From assembly GCA_033032865.1 (NCBI GenBank), contig JAWHQI010000509.1, positions 372,001 to 436,000 on the forward strand: DNA of 64,000 nucleotides. The letters run 5' to 3'. A program made the position numbers and the translations under genes. Origin of the DNA: Dactylorhiza incarnata (lineage: Eukaryota; Streptophyta; Magnoliopsida; Asparagales; Orchidaceae). The first letter of the stretch is position 1. The number at the start of each line of letters is the position of its first letter. Below the pieces are notes generated by a model. The model was not told where the DNA came from. It searched no databases and worked only from the letters and a program-made list of their open reading frames with translations. Of the stretch, positions 21,231 to 31,127 are shown in pieces.

Positions 21231-23245
21231 ATGGTGACACGCACGGAGGCGGAGATGGCACGTTTGGTCGCGATCGAAGAAAATTACGTCGTGTTGGCGG
21301 ATTCGGTGGCGGCGTTCGAAGAATCCATGAAAAACTCTCAAAAAATATGGAAGAGCGTTTCGATTCGAAGATGGAGGAGTTGAAATCCCTCCTTGTGCAA
21401 AATCTGAAAGGGAAGGGGACTTCCGGCGACGGATCCGACGTCGACGCGTCAAACAACCCGCACGGAGAAGGAATCGGAAGGGAAAACGCCGGAGGAGAGG
21501 AACCGGTGGAAGAAATGACAGCCGGAACCCTAAATCTGGGGGTTCGGCTAGGCGGAGGCCGGATGGAAGGCTGGGGGACCACGGGATGGGGCCCAGACGG
21601 CCAGTCGGGGCCGCACGGGATGCACGCGGGCTCCAGCAGGGCGGCGGGGCTTCAGCGGCAAGGGGGAGGAGTCGGGCAAGGAGGGGGAGTCCAGTGGGGG
21701 CCCGACCAGCACTCGGGACAGCCTTGGAGGCCGCAACATCAGGGTTTCGGGTTCTTTCGCCCTACTAGAGCGAATGCTGTCCCTCTCGGGGGCACGACAG
21801 GAGTTGTTCCTCCACTTCACGGGGGTGCAGCTGGAGTTCTACATCCTCAGCCAGCACCAACCCCCAACTTGGGGTACGGCAACGCATATATGGGTGGAGT
21901 GAGACCTCAGATGGCGAACCAAGGACAGGGGAGACCCCCGGTGTGGAATCCAGGGGTGCAGCAAGGAGGTCCGGAGCAACTGGGGCAGATGGCCCAAGAG
22001 GGAGGTGGATTTGGCGGAGCACATCAGCGCCCCTACATGCAACCGAAGTTGACCCGGATGAACTTCCCTAAATTCAAGGGCGGCGACGCGCTCGAGTGGA
22101 TTCAGAAGGCGGAACTGTTCTTCAAATACCAGGAGGTTCCCGAGGCTCAGTGGGTGCAGTTGGTGGCCTTCCATCTGGAGGAGGACGCGTATCAGTGGAC
22201 AACATGGTTCCTCAGGGGACGCACCACGGCCCCCTAGGAGGAATTCACGGAGGCTTTCTCGGCCCGGTTTGGGCCACTGGAGTATGAGGATGTGGAGGCG
22301 ACTCTGCAGAAGCTGCGGCAAAGGGGTACAGTTACGGAGTACCGGACAGAGTTCGAGAGGTTGGCGAACCGGGTGACCTGGGGTGAGCAGACACTGTTGA
22401 GCTGCTTCATCTCGGGGTTGAAGAACCATTTGCGCGACGAGGTTCATGCTTACCTCCCACGCAGTCTGAGCCATGCCATTAGCATTGCTCGGATACAGGA
22501 GGAGCGTTTCAACAGACAGAAGAATCGGACAGCTACTAAGCCACTAGCAGCTCCAACAGGAGGACGGAGAGACCCACCTACCGCCATACAGCCCACAGTG
22601 ACGAAGCTGACATGGCCCGAGATGCAGGCCCGAAAGGAGAAAGGACTGTGTTTCAATTGTGATGAGAAGTATACCCGAGTGCACGCTTGCCAGAAGGTCC
22701 AGGTGTTTATGCTGCGAGAGGAGGATGGAGAGGAGGATCCACTTGTGGACGTCGAGGTGGAGGACCTGGATTTAGCAGAGTTCGAGATCTCCATGCAGGC
22801 TATGGAGGGGTGTGCGGCCCCTTTGACACTACGTTTTACAGGTCGGGTGGGCAAGGAACGAGTGACCATTTTGGTGGACAGTGGGAGTACCCATAATTTC
22901 ATCAACCCAGCCGTGGCTTCGAAGGTAGGGCAGGCGATTGATAAGGAGGCGGCGTTCCAGGTAATGGTAGCAGATGGAAGCAAGCTGAAGTGCGAGGGGG
23001 TGATGAAGGGGGTGGAAATCCGCGTGCAGAGCTACTTGTGTCACACGGACATGTATTTGTTGCCGATCAGAGGCTCGGACGTGGTGTTGGGGGTCCAGTG
23101 GTTGCGGCAATTGCAGAGGGTGACTACTGATTGGGTGCGACTGACGATGGAGTTCACCCAGCAGGGGACGGACTACTGCCTGCAGGGCATTCGGTCCTCT
23201 CCTCTGAAGGAGATTTCGGTGCGGAGCTTACAGCTGTTGGAGTAG
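21231..23245 (+). pseudogene. Chromovirus gag and protease, one frameshift and two amber stops
   Basis: The likely start is the ATG at 21231 (MVTRTEAEMARL). That frame shifts near the A-run at about 21343 into the main frame (MEERFDSKMEELKSLL). Glycine/glutamine-rich sequence follows to about 22040, then the gag capsid domain (MNFPKFKGGDALEWIQKAE and, after an in-frame TAG at 22235, EEFTEAFSARFGPLEYED). A zinc knuckle (GLCFNCDEKYTRVHAC) lies near 22648 and a retropepsin motif (ILVDSGSTHNF) near 22867. A second in-frame TAG at 23243 separates this from the pol frame. All three parts are in the same frame, so gag-pol was one reading frame. Confidence 0.9.
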
Positions 23246-26200
23246 GACTCTCCCATGGCCATGGTGGTGGGGGTGGAGGCGTCGGGTCAAACACCTCCAG
23301 ACATTCCAGAGGAGATACAGACACTGCTGTCTCAGTTCGAGGATGTGTTCTGGGAGCCTAAGGGCCTTCCCCCGCCCAGATTTAGGGATCACGGCATACA
23401 GATGAAAGAGGGGGCTGCTCCCCCAAACGTCAGACCCTACCGGTACCCGTACATCCAGAAGGCCGAGATCGAGAGGAATGTGAAGGAGATGTTGGCGACC
23501 GGCATCATACGACCGAGCACCAGCGCCTTCTCCTCCCCTATCATCTTGGTGAAGAAGAAGGACGGTTCATGGCGTTTCTGCGTGGATTACCGCAACTTGA
23601 ACGATTCCACGATCAAGGATAAGTTTCCGATTCCGATGATAGAGGAGCTTTTGGACGAGTTGCATGGGGCGAGCTTGTTTACCAAGCTGGACCTTCGATC
23701 CGGCTATCACCAGATACGGATGAAGACGGAAGACGTCTACAAGACCGCTTTTCGCACACACGATGGACATTATGAATTCTTGGTGATGCCTTTTGGGCTC
23801 TCCAATGCCCCGTCGACCTTCCAGGCGGTGATGAATGAGACCTTTCGGCCTCTACTTCGGCGATCGGTGCTCCTCTTCTTCGATGATATCCTGATTTACA
23901 GTCGGACGTGGGAGGAGCACATCGAGCACGTGGCACAGGTTCTTACCATCCTGCGGCAGCATCAGCTCTACGCCAAGCTGTCGAAGTGCTCGTTTGGGCA
24001 ACCGGAGGTGGAGTACTTGGGCCATCTGGTTTCGGCCCAGGGGGCCAGGGCGGACCCAAAGAAGATCGAGAGCATGGTGGGGTGGCCACGGCCCACTACG
24101 GTGCGGGCACTACGGGGTTTTCTGGGCCTGACTGGATACTACCGGCGGTTTGTGAAGGACTATGGTAAACTGGCACGCCCTCTTACCCATCTCCTCCACA
24201 AGGAGTCCTTTACCTGGCATCATGAAGCTGAGCGGGCCTTCTCCGCTCTCAAGGAGGCTATGACGACCACACCGGTGCTCGCCCTACCGGATTTCACCAA
24301 GGAGTTCATCATGGAGACGGACGCCTCCGGAGTTGGCATTGGGGCGGTTTTGATGCAGGAGGGGAGGCCGTTGGCTTATTTCAGCAAAGCCTTGGCGCCT
24401 CGGACCCTGGGTCTCTCCACGTACGAGAAAGAGATGCTGGCAATCTTACATGCCGTGACGCTGTGGAGCCCATACCTGCTGGGCCACCATTTTAAAGTTC
24501 GCACTGATCACCAGAGCCTGAAGCACTTCTTGGATCAGAGGCTGGCATCCCCTCTCCAACAGAAGTGGCTGACCAAGCTGTTGGGGTATGATTATGAGAT
24601 CGTGTACAAGCAGGGCAAAGAGAACTTGGTGGCCGACGCTCTGTCCCGCTTACCGGAGAGTGCCATCTTCCATCTTTCGGGGCCACTAATTGAGTCCCTG
24701 GATGACATTCAGAGGGAGGTCGACGCAGACCCAGAGCTTCACCCGATTGTGGAGGCCTTGTCCCAGGGCCAACCCGCCCCTCCGGGTTATCAACTGGTTG
24801 GGGGACACTTATACTACCACGGAAGGGTGGTCATTCCCGCCTCGTCTACCTGGAAGGAGATTATGTTACAGGAGTTCCACTCTTCCCCGACTGGCGGCCA
24901 TGCGGGGGTGCTCCGCACCCTACAACGGCTACGGGCCAATGTTTTTTGGAAGGGATTACGCCGAGATGCTCAGCGTTTCGTACAGCAGTGTGACGTGTGC
25001 CAGCGACAGAAATACGAGACGACCTCACCTGCAGGGCTGCTAACGCCCTTGGAGATTCCTCAGCACATTTGGGAGACGGTCTCGATGGACTTCATCGACG
25101 GGTTACCCCGCTCTCAGGGCAAGACCGTGATCTTGGTCGTAGTGGACAAACTGTCCAAATACGGCCACTTTCTCGCCCTCAGTCACCCATACTCCGCGGA
25201 GACAGTTGCCGATCTCTTTGCCCGGGAGGTGGTGCGTCTACATGGTCTTCCGAGTTCGATCATCTCCGATCGCGACCCGGTTTTCATTAGCAATTTCTGG
25301 CAGGAGCTGTTTCGGCTACAGGGGACCCGGTTGCGCATGAGCACAGCGCATCACCCGCAGAAAGATGCCCAGACCGAGGTCCTCAATCGGGGGGTAGAGA
25401 CATACCTCCGTTGTTTCGTCATGGATGAGCCCCGTTCTTGGACACGATGGTTACATTGGGCGGAGTATTGCTACAATACTTCGTTTCACACCGCCAGCAG
25501 GATCACTCCGTTCGAGGTTGTCTACGGACGGCCACCACCCTCTCTTCGGTCCTACGAGCCGGGTAGTACTGCTCTTCCTGCCGTGGATCGAGCTCTACGG
25601 AACAGAGATCAGACCTTGGTCCTCCTGCGGGACAATCTTCGTTCCACTCAGGACCGGATGAAATTACAGGCTGACAAGCACCGGACAGAACAGACGTTTC
25701 AGGTGGGGGACGAGGTCTTTCTCCGTCTCCAACCATACAGACAGCTTTCAGTTGCTCGCCGGGCCAATCAGAAGTTAGCTCCTCGATTCTATGGGCCGTT
25801 CCGCATCACTCATCGGGTGGGGCCGGTTGCTTACACTCTCGCTCTTCCTGAAGGGTCCAGAATTCATCCCACGTTCCATGTGTCGCTGCTGAAGAAGAAG
25901 CTGGGAGCGGCGGTCACTGTGACTCCCTTCCTTCCCGAGGCTACTACGACTGGCGAGCTACGCCCCAGTCCCGAGGATGTACTGCTGTTCCGCTGGAAGA
26001 AACATGGCACGGAATACCGTTCAGAGGTTCTAGTCAAGTGGAAAGATCTGTCTGAGGCCCACAACACATGGGTGGATTTACTAGAGTTCAGGGAGTTCTT
26101 CCCGGACTTTCAGCTTGAGGACAAGCTGCCTCTTGAAGGGGAGGGGAGTGTTATTCCCCCGGACGACATGCGCTTTCGAGGATTCAAGTACGCCAAACGA

Positions 26201-26257
26201 CCAAAAGGAGCGCCGGGAACAGACCGGGCTGAACCATCCGGTTCAGCCCGCAATTAA
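23246..26257 (+). CDS. Chromovirus pol: RT, RNase H, integrase, chromodomain
   Basis: This is an uninterrupted 1000-codon frame from the first ATG at 23255; the frame continues upstream through the TAG at 23243. RT spans roughly residues 60-230 with the catalytic FFDD at 208-211. RNase H starts with ETDAS (Asp 356). Integrase has an HHCC zinc site (His 542, His 549, Cys 579, Cys 582) and a DD35E triad (Asp 612, Asp 672, Glu 708). Residues ~905-955 (FRWKKHG...VLVKWKDLSEAHNTWV) are a chromodomain, which places the element among the chromoviruses; in that group the domain is linked to chromatin targeting. The last 36 residues are encoded by the 3' LTR. The key catalytic residues are present. Confidence 0.95.
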   Translation, partial: DSPMAMVVGVEASGQTPPDIPEEIQTLLSQFEDVFWEPKGLPPPRFRDHGIQMKEGAAPPNVRPYRYPYIQKAEIERNVKEMLATGIIRPSTSAFSSPIILVKKKDGSWRFCVDYRNLNDSTIKDKFPIPMIEELLDELHGASLFTKLDLRSGYHQIRMKTEDVYKTAFRTHDGHYEFLVMPFGLSNAPSTFQAVMNETFRPLLRRSVLLFFDDILIYSRTWEEHIEHVAQVLTILRQHQLYAKLSKCSFGQPEVEYLGHLVSAQGARADPKKIESMVGWPRPTTVRALRGFLGLTGYYRRFVKDYGKLARPLTHLLHKESFTWHHEAERAFSALKEAMTTTPVLALPDFTKEFIMETDASGVGIGAVLMQEGRPLAYFSKALAPRTLGLSTYEKEMLAILHAVTLWSPYLLGHHFKVRTDHQSLKHFLDQRLASPLQQKWLTKLLGYDYEIVYKQGKENLVADALSRLPESAIFHLSGPLIESLDDIQREVDADPELHPIVEALSQGQPAPPGYQLVGGHLYYHGRVVIPASSTWKEIMLQEFHSSPTGGHAGVLRTLQRLRANVFWKGLRRDAQRFVQQCDVCQRQKYETTSPAGLLTPLEIPQHIWETVSMDFIDGLPRSQGKTVILVVVDKLSKYGHFLALSHPYSAETVADLFAREVVRLHGLPSSIISDRDPVFISNFWQELFRLQGTRLRMSTAHHPQKDAQTEVLNRGVETYLRCFVMDEPRSWTRWLHWAEYCYNTSFHTASRITPFEVVYGRPPPSLRSYEPGSTALPAVDRALRNRDQTLVLLRDNLRSTQDRMKLQADKHRTEQTFQVGDEVFLRLQPYRQLSVARRANQKLAPRFYGPFRITHRVGPVAYTLALPEGSRIHPTFHVSLLKKKLGAAVTVTPFLPEATTTGELRPSPEDVLLFRWKKHGTEYRSEVLVKWKDLSEAHNTWVDLLEFREFFPDFQLEDKLPLEGEGSVIPPDDMRFRGFKYAKRPKGAPGTDRAEPSGSARN
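26137..26148 (+). other. Polypurine tract of the chromovirus
   Basis: AAGGGGAGGGGAG runs up to the LTR start TGTTATT and lies inside the pol frame. Confidence 0.88.
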
Positions 26258-26459
26258 TTAAATAAGAGAAGGGGGGCTGAACCGAACCACTTGGGGCCGG
26301 CCGGCCCTAGGGGGAGAGGGTTCACATAAATACCCATCTCCCCCCTCTTTTGAGGATCATGCTAAATCATTTTCAGGTATTCTCTTTTTCCTAGAAACCC
26401 TAGCCGTCTTCTTCCTTTGCTTTCCGTTTTCTAGTTTTTCCCGTTGTAGTTTCGTATCA
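26149..26459 (+). repeat. 3' LTR of the chromovirus (311 bp)
   Basis: It matches 20879-21201 apart from a 12-bp deletion (GGTTCAGCCCTC) and about five base changes. It ends GTATCA and its end overlaps the ATCATTT shared with the flank repeat. Confidence 0.93.
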
Positions 26460-26560
26460 TTTAGATTGGGATTGCATGAGTCCGTCCTGCACATTTACTT
26501 AGGCTAGCGTTAGTGTCGGCACATCCCACACAGCCTACCCTGCGACACTATAAGGGCTAT
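26456..26560 (+). repeat. Flank repeat, right of the chromovirus
   Basis: This is the second copy of 20769-20878. It continues without a break into TTACTCAATATAATTTC, which is also what follows the single copy in unit 2. Confidence 0.92.
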
Positions 26561-27114
26561 TTACTCAATATAATTTCTAAACCATTGTCAAACCCAAGTT
26601 ATAACGCATAGAGTACCAGACATGCCTGCCTGCATTAATTTTCCAGCCACCTTGGAAAGCATGAGTTGTCCGGGAATGCACAAGCTGCCCCAACCATTAC
26701 AAGTTGTAAAATTATAAATTGAGGTTAATCGTCGAGGAAATGACACTTTTGGCACTCATACCCTCTCATGATCGATTGAAAATTTTGTTTAAGGAGGGGG
26801 AATTCTTATACAATCCATAGTTGAAGGCAAAACCTCTAGTAATAAAATATTTCCCAACCTTTAATTTTGTTTCGTTTCCAACTTGCAACATTTTTGTAAC
26901 TTAGTATTTGGAACTTCACATATTTTCCTGCAATTTTAAGCTTCAAAATCTACAGCTATTAATTCTATGCGCACAATATCAATGAAAATAAAAGAAACGA
27001 ATATATAGATACATATACATAAGATCACCATGCATAAAATGTTCCTTAAACCCTACATGCTTCAGAAATCACAAACGTGAAGAATTAAAATAAAGGCATG
27101 GCTTTTGGACTTAC
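26561..27114. other. No further exon recognised (downstream of the MORC exons)
   Basis: On the minus strand this is the region 3' of the last identified MORC exon. A TTGCAG-bounded stretch near 26930-26865 could be an exon but matches no motif I know. The equivalent in unit 2 (35718-35900) holds a 60-codon frame of unknown nature. Confidence 0.35.
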
Positions 27115-27435
27115 CACATCAACGTTATCGAAATTTTCATCCCAATATTCATTAAATTTTCTCTCCAGCCAATCCTCTAAATTGGTATATGCTTCGCAAT
27201 CCTCGAAACTTTGTTTGTTAATGAGTACCCAATCTCGTCCTTTTCCATTGACCTATACGAAAAATAAGTAAACTATGCCTTTAAAAATTACAATTTTCCA
27301 GAAATCTGGCATAAAAGATATCTATTGAAATAACCAATTATCTAGGAATACCATCATATCTGTAACATTTGAAACTCCGATGACTCCACATCCCACATCT
27401 CCATTGTGCTTCATTCCACCGACTCGCTTGTATGC
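27115..27435 (-). pseudogene. MORC-family ATPase, two C-terminal exons (tandem unit 1)
   Basis: Two exons on the minus strand, 27435-27352 (28 codons) and 27252-27115 (46 codons), have AG acceptors and GT donors (GTATTCC, GTAAGTCC) and stay in one frame. They encode AYKRVGGMKHNGDVGCGVIG, then VNGKGRDWVLINKQSFEDCE and EDWLERKFNEYWD. The GVIGV...NKQ.F.DCE...LE.WL...YWD pattern is the end of the ATPase/S5 module of plant MORC proteins. They join in frame to the exon ending CNERLIE at 42.90 kb. This copy has no upstream exons of its own, so it is a duplicated gene end and not a functional gene. Confidence 0.82.
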
Positions 27436-27705
27436 CTAGGTAAGGAACAACACGATGAATTCAGAAGAATCACAATGTTTACATATATATATATGTATAT
27501 TATTATATTAACTGCTAAAGATAATATCTTGAAAGTATAGAAAGTGTACACACAAATGTATGTGATAACATTTAGAAACGAATCGAGAATGTTGAAAAAG
27601 CAGAATTCATCAACCTCTCAAAAATATCTTCATCACTATCAATGGTCTCAATAAAAAACATGTTTTGAGTAAGATTTAGGGGGTCGGTGATGTGATATTT
27701 TCTTG

Positions 27706-27948
27706 TGCAAAAGGCTTAAGAACTAAAATATAACAAGAACAAGAATCATAGAGAGAGAGAGAAAGAGACAAAGAGAAGAGAGAGAGAGAGACATAGACTA
27801 AAAGGAGAAAACACTAAGTTCATTCATCATATCATATCCCAAGCCTTCTACATATTGTACCTTTTATAAGAAATCCAAGCTGGTTGGAAGGAAAGTATAT
27901 TCAAGAAAGCGAAATTACGCAAATGTCGTTAAGAGCTTTTAACAAATA
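27706..27948 (-). repeat. 3' LTR of the short element (unit 1)
   Basis: It shares GGCTTAAGAACTAA, ATCATAGAGAGAGA, CATCATATCATATCCCAA and TATTCAAGAAAGC in order with 28814-29017. It carries an expanded GA microsatellite at 27752-27792. Confidence 0.75.
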
Positions 27949-28292
27949 AAACGTTCTCCCCGCCCTTGTAACCAACATCCCTATTTGTGGAACGCAACAA
28001 TTGTGTCCCCTTCAAAGAATCTGTGTCCTCAAGGATTGAGCAAGATGATGACCCATTTCCACCATTTGGGGATCCTTGGGAATGAGCATGCGACGATAAA
28101 GTACAGACCGATGGAAACACCGGTGGTGCTGTGATGGAGGAATGGAGAGCGGTCAGTGGGGGAGGCGTGGAGTGGCTTGTACACGGTGGAGGTGAGATGT
28201 TTCCAATGGGCATTCGTGCTCTTCTTCATTATTGGCCGTTTTCTTCGAATTCCAAACTTTTGTGGTCTTCCTAGTCTTTCTCGTAGTCGCAA

Positions 28293-28739
28293 TCATAGGA
28301 AAGCCATGTCAGGCCTCTTTTCTCCCTCGTCCTTGAGAACTCTAGTGGTCAACAAGCGCAACCGATGCAAAGGCCTCGGCCGCTTGATCTTGGACTCCTC
28401 TCCATGGATTACTTTGCAAGAAGAGATCCTTCCCTTGGGTGGATGATCTAGGGAGGATTTTCCTTTGGCTTCGTTAGAAGATTGTAATCTAATTGGGGCT
28501 GCAGATTGAGAGGCAGTTGAGTGGATTGAGGGCAAAAGAGTAATTTGTTGTAGATAAGACAATGTTCTTGGTATAGACCACCTGGGTGATTCAGGAACAT
28601 GGGTAAGGAGGTCATGTCGCTCTTGTGTCCTTTGCAGCTCTGAGTCGAGAAACATGATGAATTTCTGGATGAGGGCATAATGGTGATCGTCGTGAGTCTT
28701 CATGAAGCCAGAATAGGAAGCAGATGCGGAACCGTCCAT
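28293..28739 (-). CDS. gag-like ORF of the short LTR element, unit 1
   Basis: It encodes a 148-residue protein starting MDGSASASYSGFMKTHDDHH, with the ATG at 28739 about 60 bp after the primer site. A helical N-terminal part (ALIQKFIMFLDSELQRTQER) is followed by a basic C-terminal half. Its position is that of gag but no zinc knuckle is visible and I do not recognise the family. The unit 2 copy keeps the frame, with one in-frame 3-bp length difference. Function unknown. Confidence 0.45.
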   Translation of the reverse strand: MDGSASASYSGFMKTHDDHHYALIQKFIMFLDSELQRTQERHDLLTHVPESPRWSIPRTLSYLQQITLLPSIHSTASQSAAPIRLQSSNEAKGKSSLDHPPKGRISSCKVIHGEESKIKRPRPLHRLRLLTTRVLKDEGEKRPDMAFL

Positions 28740-28813
28740 GGTCAATTATTCTAATACTAATTCATGTGATCTTTTCTTGCGTGGCGAAGAATTGGTGCCT
28801 AGAGGCTCTGATC

Positions 28814-29017
28814 TGCGGACAAGAGGCTTAAGAACTAATGCACAACCAGAACACAAATCATAGAGAGAGACGTAGACTAGAAGGAGAACTAATTTCATTC
28901 ATTATATCATATCCCAACCCTTCTTTATAGTGTACCTTTAATAGGAAATCAGCGGAAGAGTATATTCAAGAAAGCCTGAAATTACCCAAGTGTCATTAAC
29001 AACTCTCTTAACAAACA
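28814..29017 (-). repeat. 5' LTR of the short element (unit 1)
   Basis: On the minus strand it runs TGTTTGTTAAGAG to TTGTCCGCA. It is followed by the primer-site-like GATCAGAGCC. Confidence 0.75.
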
Positions 29018-29054
29018 AAATGACTTCTTTTCCCTTGTATCAAACATCCATATT

Positions 29055-29190
29055 TTGGAATATATCAGTGGGGTTGTGTTGAGAGGAAGAGGGAGGGAAA
29101 GAGAAAGAGGGGAAGAGGTAGTGAGCGGGAGGAAGAGAGATTTGAACCTAGACTGGAAAGAATATTGTACCATCTAAGCTAATGCATGTT
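29055..29190 (-). mobile_element. tRNA-derived SINE (unit 1)
   Basis: On the minus strand an A box TAGCTTAGATGG (29181-29170) and a B box GGTTCAAATCTC (29148-29137) stand at tRNA-like spacing, followed by a pyrimidine-rich body. These are the Pol III promoter elements of tRNA-derived SINEs. The copy in unit 2 (38165-38305) shows that insertion predates the duplication. Confidence 0.65.
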
Positions 29191-29410
29191 GTTTCTTAGT
29201 GTGTCTTTAACTTGATGTTGTTTCATTGCCTAAAGATCTTACATTTACGAAAAACTAGAAAGCATAAAGACTGCGCATTTGTACTATTTCATATAATGCC
29301 TTCAAATTTCAACTAACAGATACCAGGAATGGCCAACTTACATAAATTAAAGGTATTTTGGGTCAAACCCAGTCAACTTATTTGCCAACCAACTCATTCA
29401 TATTCAGCTT

Positions 29411-29530
29411 TGTTATTAGACATATTAGTCTCACACGTTGTACCACCACATTATGTTCCTTCATGCTTAGTATAAATAAAGGGTGAGACCTCCATATGAG
29501 GTACTCAGTTTTTCTCCCAATCCTGTAACA
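29411..29530 (+). repeat. 5' LTR of the copia element (120 bp)
   Basis: TGTTATTAGA to CCTGTAACA, with a TATA motif (GTATAAATAAAG) near 29469. Confidence 0.95.
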
Positions 29531-29548
29531 TGGTATCAGAGCCAAGTT
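29531..29548 (+). other. Primer-binding site of the copia element
   Basis: TGGTATCAGAGCCAAGTT directly abuts the LTR. Confidence 0.93.
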
Positions 29549-29849
29549 AGGTTTTTTTTTCGTTCGCCGCTCTTTCTCGCCCGCTTCATCTCTCTCGCCT
29601 GCTCCGTCCCCGCCGACAAAGCCTCGCCTGCGACATTCCTCTCTCCTGCGTGCTTCTGCGCGCCTCCCGTGACATCGACGGAGGCGGGGCTCGTCGTGAT
29701 GTCGCCCGTCGTCTGCCTCGACGACGCCTAATGCTGCTCCGGCGATACCTGTTGTGCTGCTCCGACAAATAGGGATGCCTTGCTCCGACGGATCTTGATC
29801 ACGTACGGTGCAGTGCTGTCGGCTGCCTCCTGCTTTGCTAATCGTTGTC

Positions 29850-31127
29850 ATGGGCTCCTCTGTTACTACCACTACTCCGACAAGCACTACTCCGACCGTT
29901 GCTCCCGCAGGGGACTCTACCAATACCTTTTCTCCCAACGCGAGGATTGCAACTACTATCCTTACCTCCTCCAATTTTCAATTATGGAAGAAGGGGGTTA
30001 CTATGTCTCTTGCAGGCATACGACGTACTCACCACCTTACTCGTCTCCCAACTCATGAAGTGGGGAGTACCGAATATGATGACTGGTATAGTGATGATTG
30101 TCGTATCTTTGCTCTTCTCCTGAGTTCCATGAATCCATCTGTTCAGCAAATGTGCAAGAACTGCGACAGCACCAAAGAACCATGGGACACTCTTCACATG
30201 ATGTTCTCTCAGGAGAACAACCTCTCTCGACTTGGTGAACTCTTCCCCAAGATAGCTGACCTGAGACGGGGAGCGCGTCCAGTTACCGAGTACTTTGCCG
30301 AATGGAAGGTTCTGGCTGATGAGATTTTAGACCTTTGGGAGATTCCCTCTACTAGGGAAGGCCATCAGGCTCAACGTGAACACCTGGTGCTCCTTTGACT
30401 TTTGAATGGATTGGATCTACACTTCTCCACAACGAAGACTGAAATACTAGCGAGTCCTACTACCCTTCAGACTGCTAGTGTGTACCATCGGCTTACTAAG
30501 GCTGGCTCCATCGGTACTTCATTATCTGCTCTACATACATCCTCCGGCGAGTCGATGGCTCTTGCTTCACGGGGAGGAGGAAGAGGAACAAGTCGGGGGG
30601 GCCGCTCTGGCCATGGTCGTGACACTAACACAAGGCATTGTGCCCATTGCGGGCGTCGGGGAAATACAAAGGATACATGTTGGTTGATTCATGGAAAGCC
30701 GGACTGGGCCTCCAAACCTCCTCCACCTCGGTCGGCACACCTGGCTGACTCTACTTCTGTACCTCCGGGATCGAGAACTGTTGAAGTATCCGAGGATGAG
30801 TATCGGCGCCTACAGGCTCTCCAGGTTGCCTCACCAACTCATAGTGCGGTTGTGGCTCAAACCATTCAGCCTGTTTGTACCTCACAGAGGCAGGTCCAGT
30901 GGCTGGCTGATTCTGGTGCTTCTGATCACCTGACTAGTTCCTCGGGTATCTTACACTCATACAAACCTCATAGCGGAGCTTCAATTACTGTTGCTGATGG
31001 CTCCACGGTTCCTATTGTTGGGTTTGGTAGCTTCAATGTGACACCTAACATGACACTCTCCTCAGTGGCGCATGTCCCTCAGTCTGCTTACAATTATTGT
31101 CTATTAGTAAGCTTACAAATGATTTGA
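29850..31127 (+). pseudogene. Copia gag and protease
   Basis: It starts at the ATG at 29850 (MGSSVTTTTPTST). The gag capsid segments include SSNFQLWKKGVTMSL, STKEPWDTLHMMFSQENN and EYFAEWKVLADEI. An in-frame TGA lies at 30396, after which the same frame resumes. The zinc knuckle CAHCGRRGNTKDTC has Asn where the CX2CX4HX4C pattern needs His. Protease shows WLADSGASDHLTSS near 30900. The frame is lost near 31100. Confidence 0.88.

Larger units (their letters stand above)
20879..26459 (+). mobile_element. Nearly intact Ty3/gypsy chromovirus, 5.58 kb
   Basis: It has two LTRs (20879-21201, 26149-26459), a primer-binding site, gag, protease, RT, RNase H, DD35E integrase, chromodomain and polypurine tract in canonical order. 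The LTRs differ by about five substitutions and one 12-bp deletion, so insertion is fairly recent. The coding frame has one frameshift near its start and two in-frame TAG codons. No 5-bp target duplication is present. Instead a ~110-bp host sequence flanks it on both sides. Confidence 0.95.
27706..29017 (-). mobile_element. Short non-autonomous LTR retrotransposon, minus strand (unit 1)
   Basis: LTR-like direct repeats at 27706-27948 and 28814-29017 flank ~0.87 kb. Read on the minus strand the 5' LTR is followed by a primer-site-like GATCAGAGCC (28812-28803), then a gag-like frame from 28739, then a purine-rich tract (AAGGGCGGGGAGAA near 27960) before the 3' LTR. There is no pol. It sits in the intron just upstream of the MORC exons and is present in both tandem units, so it predates the duplication. 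Confidence 0.75.

Noticed and set aside
21203..21340. Start of gag at base 21203
   Set aside because: That position lies in the LTR-primer-site junction and gives a non-gag N-terminus; the ATG at 21231 in another frame fits gag better, with a frameshift at the A-run.
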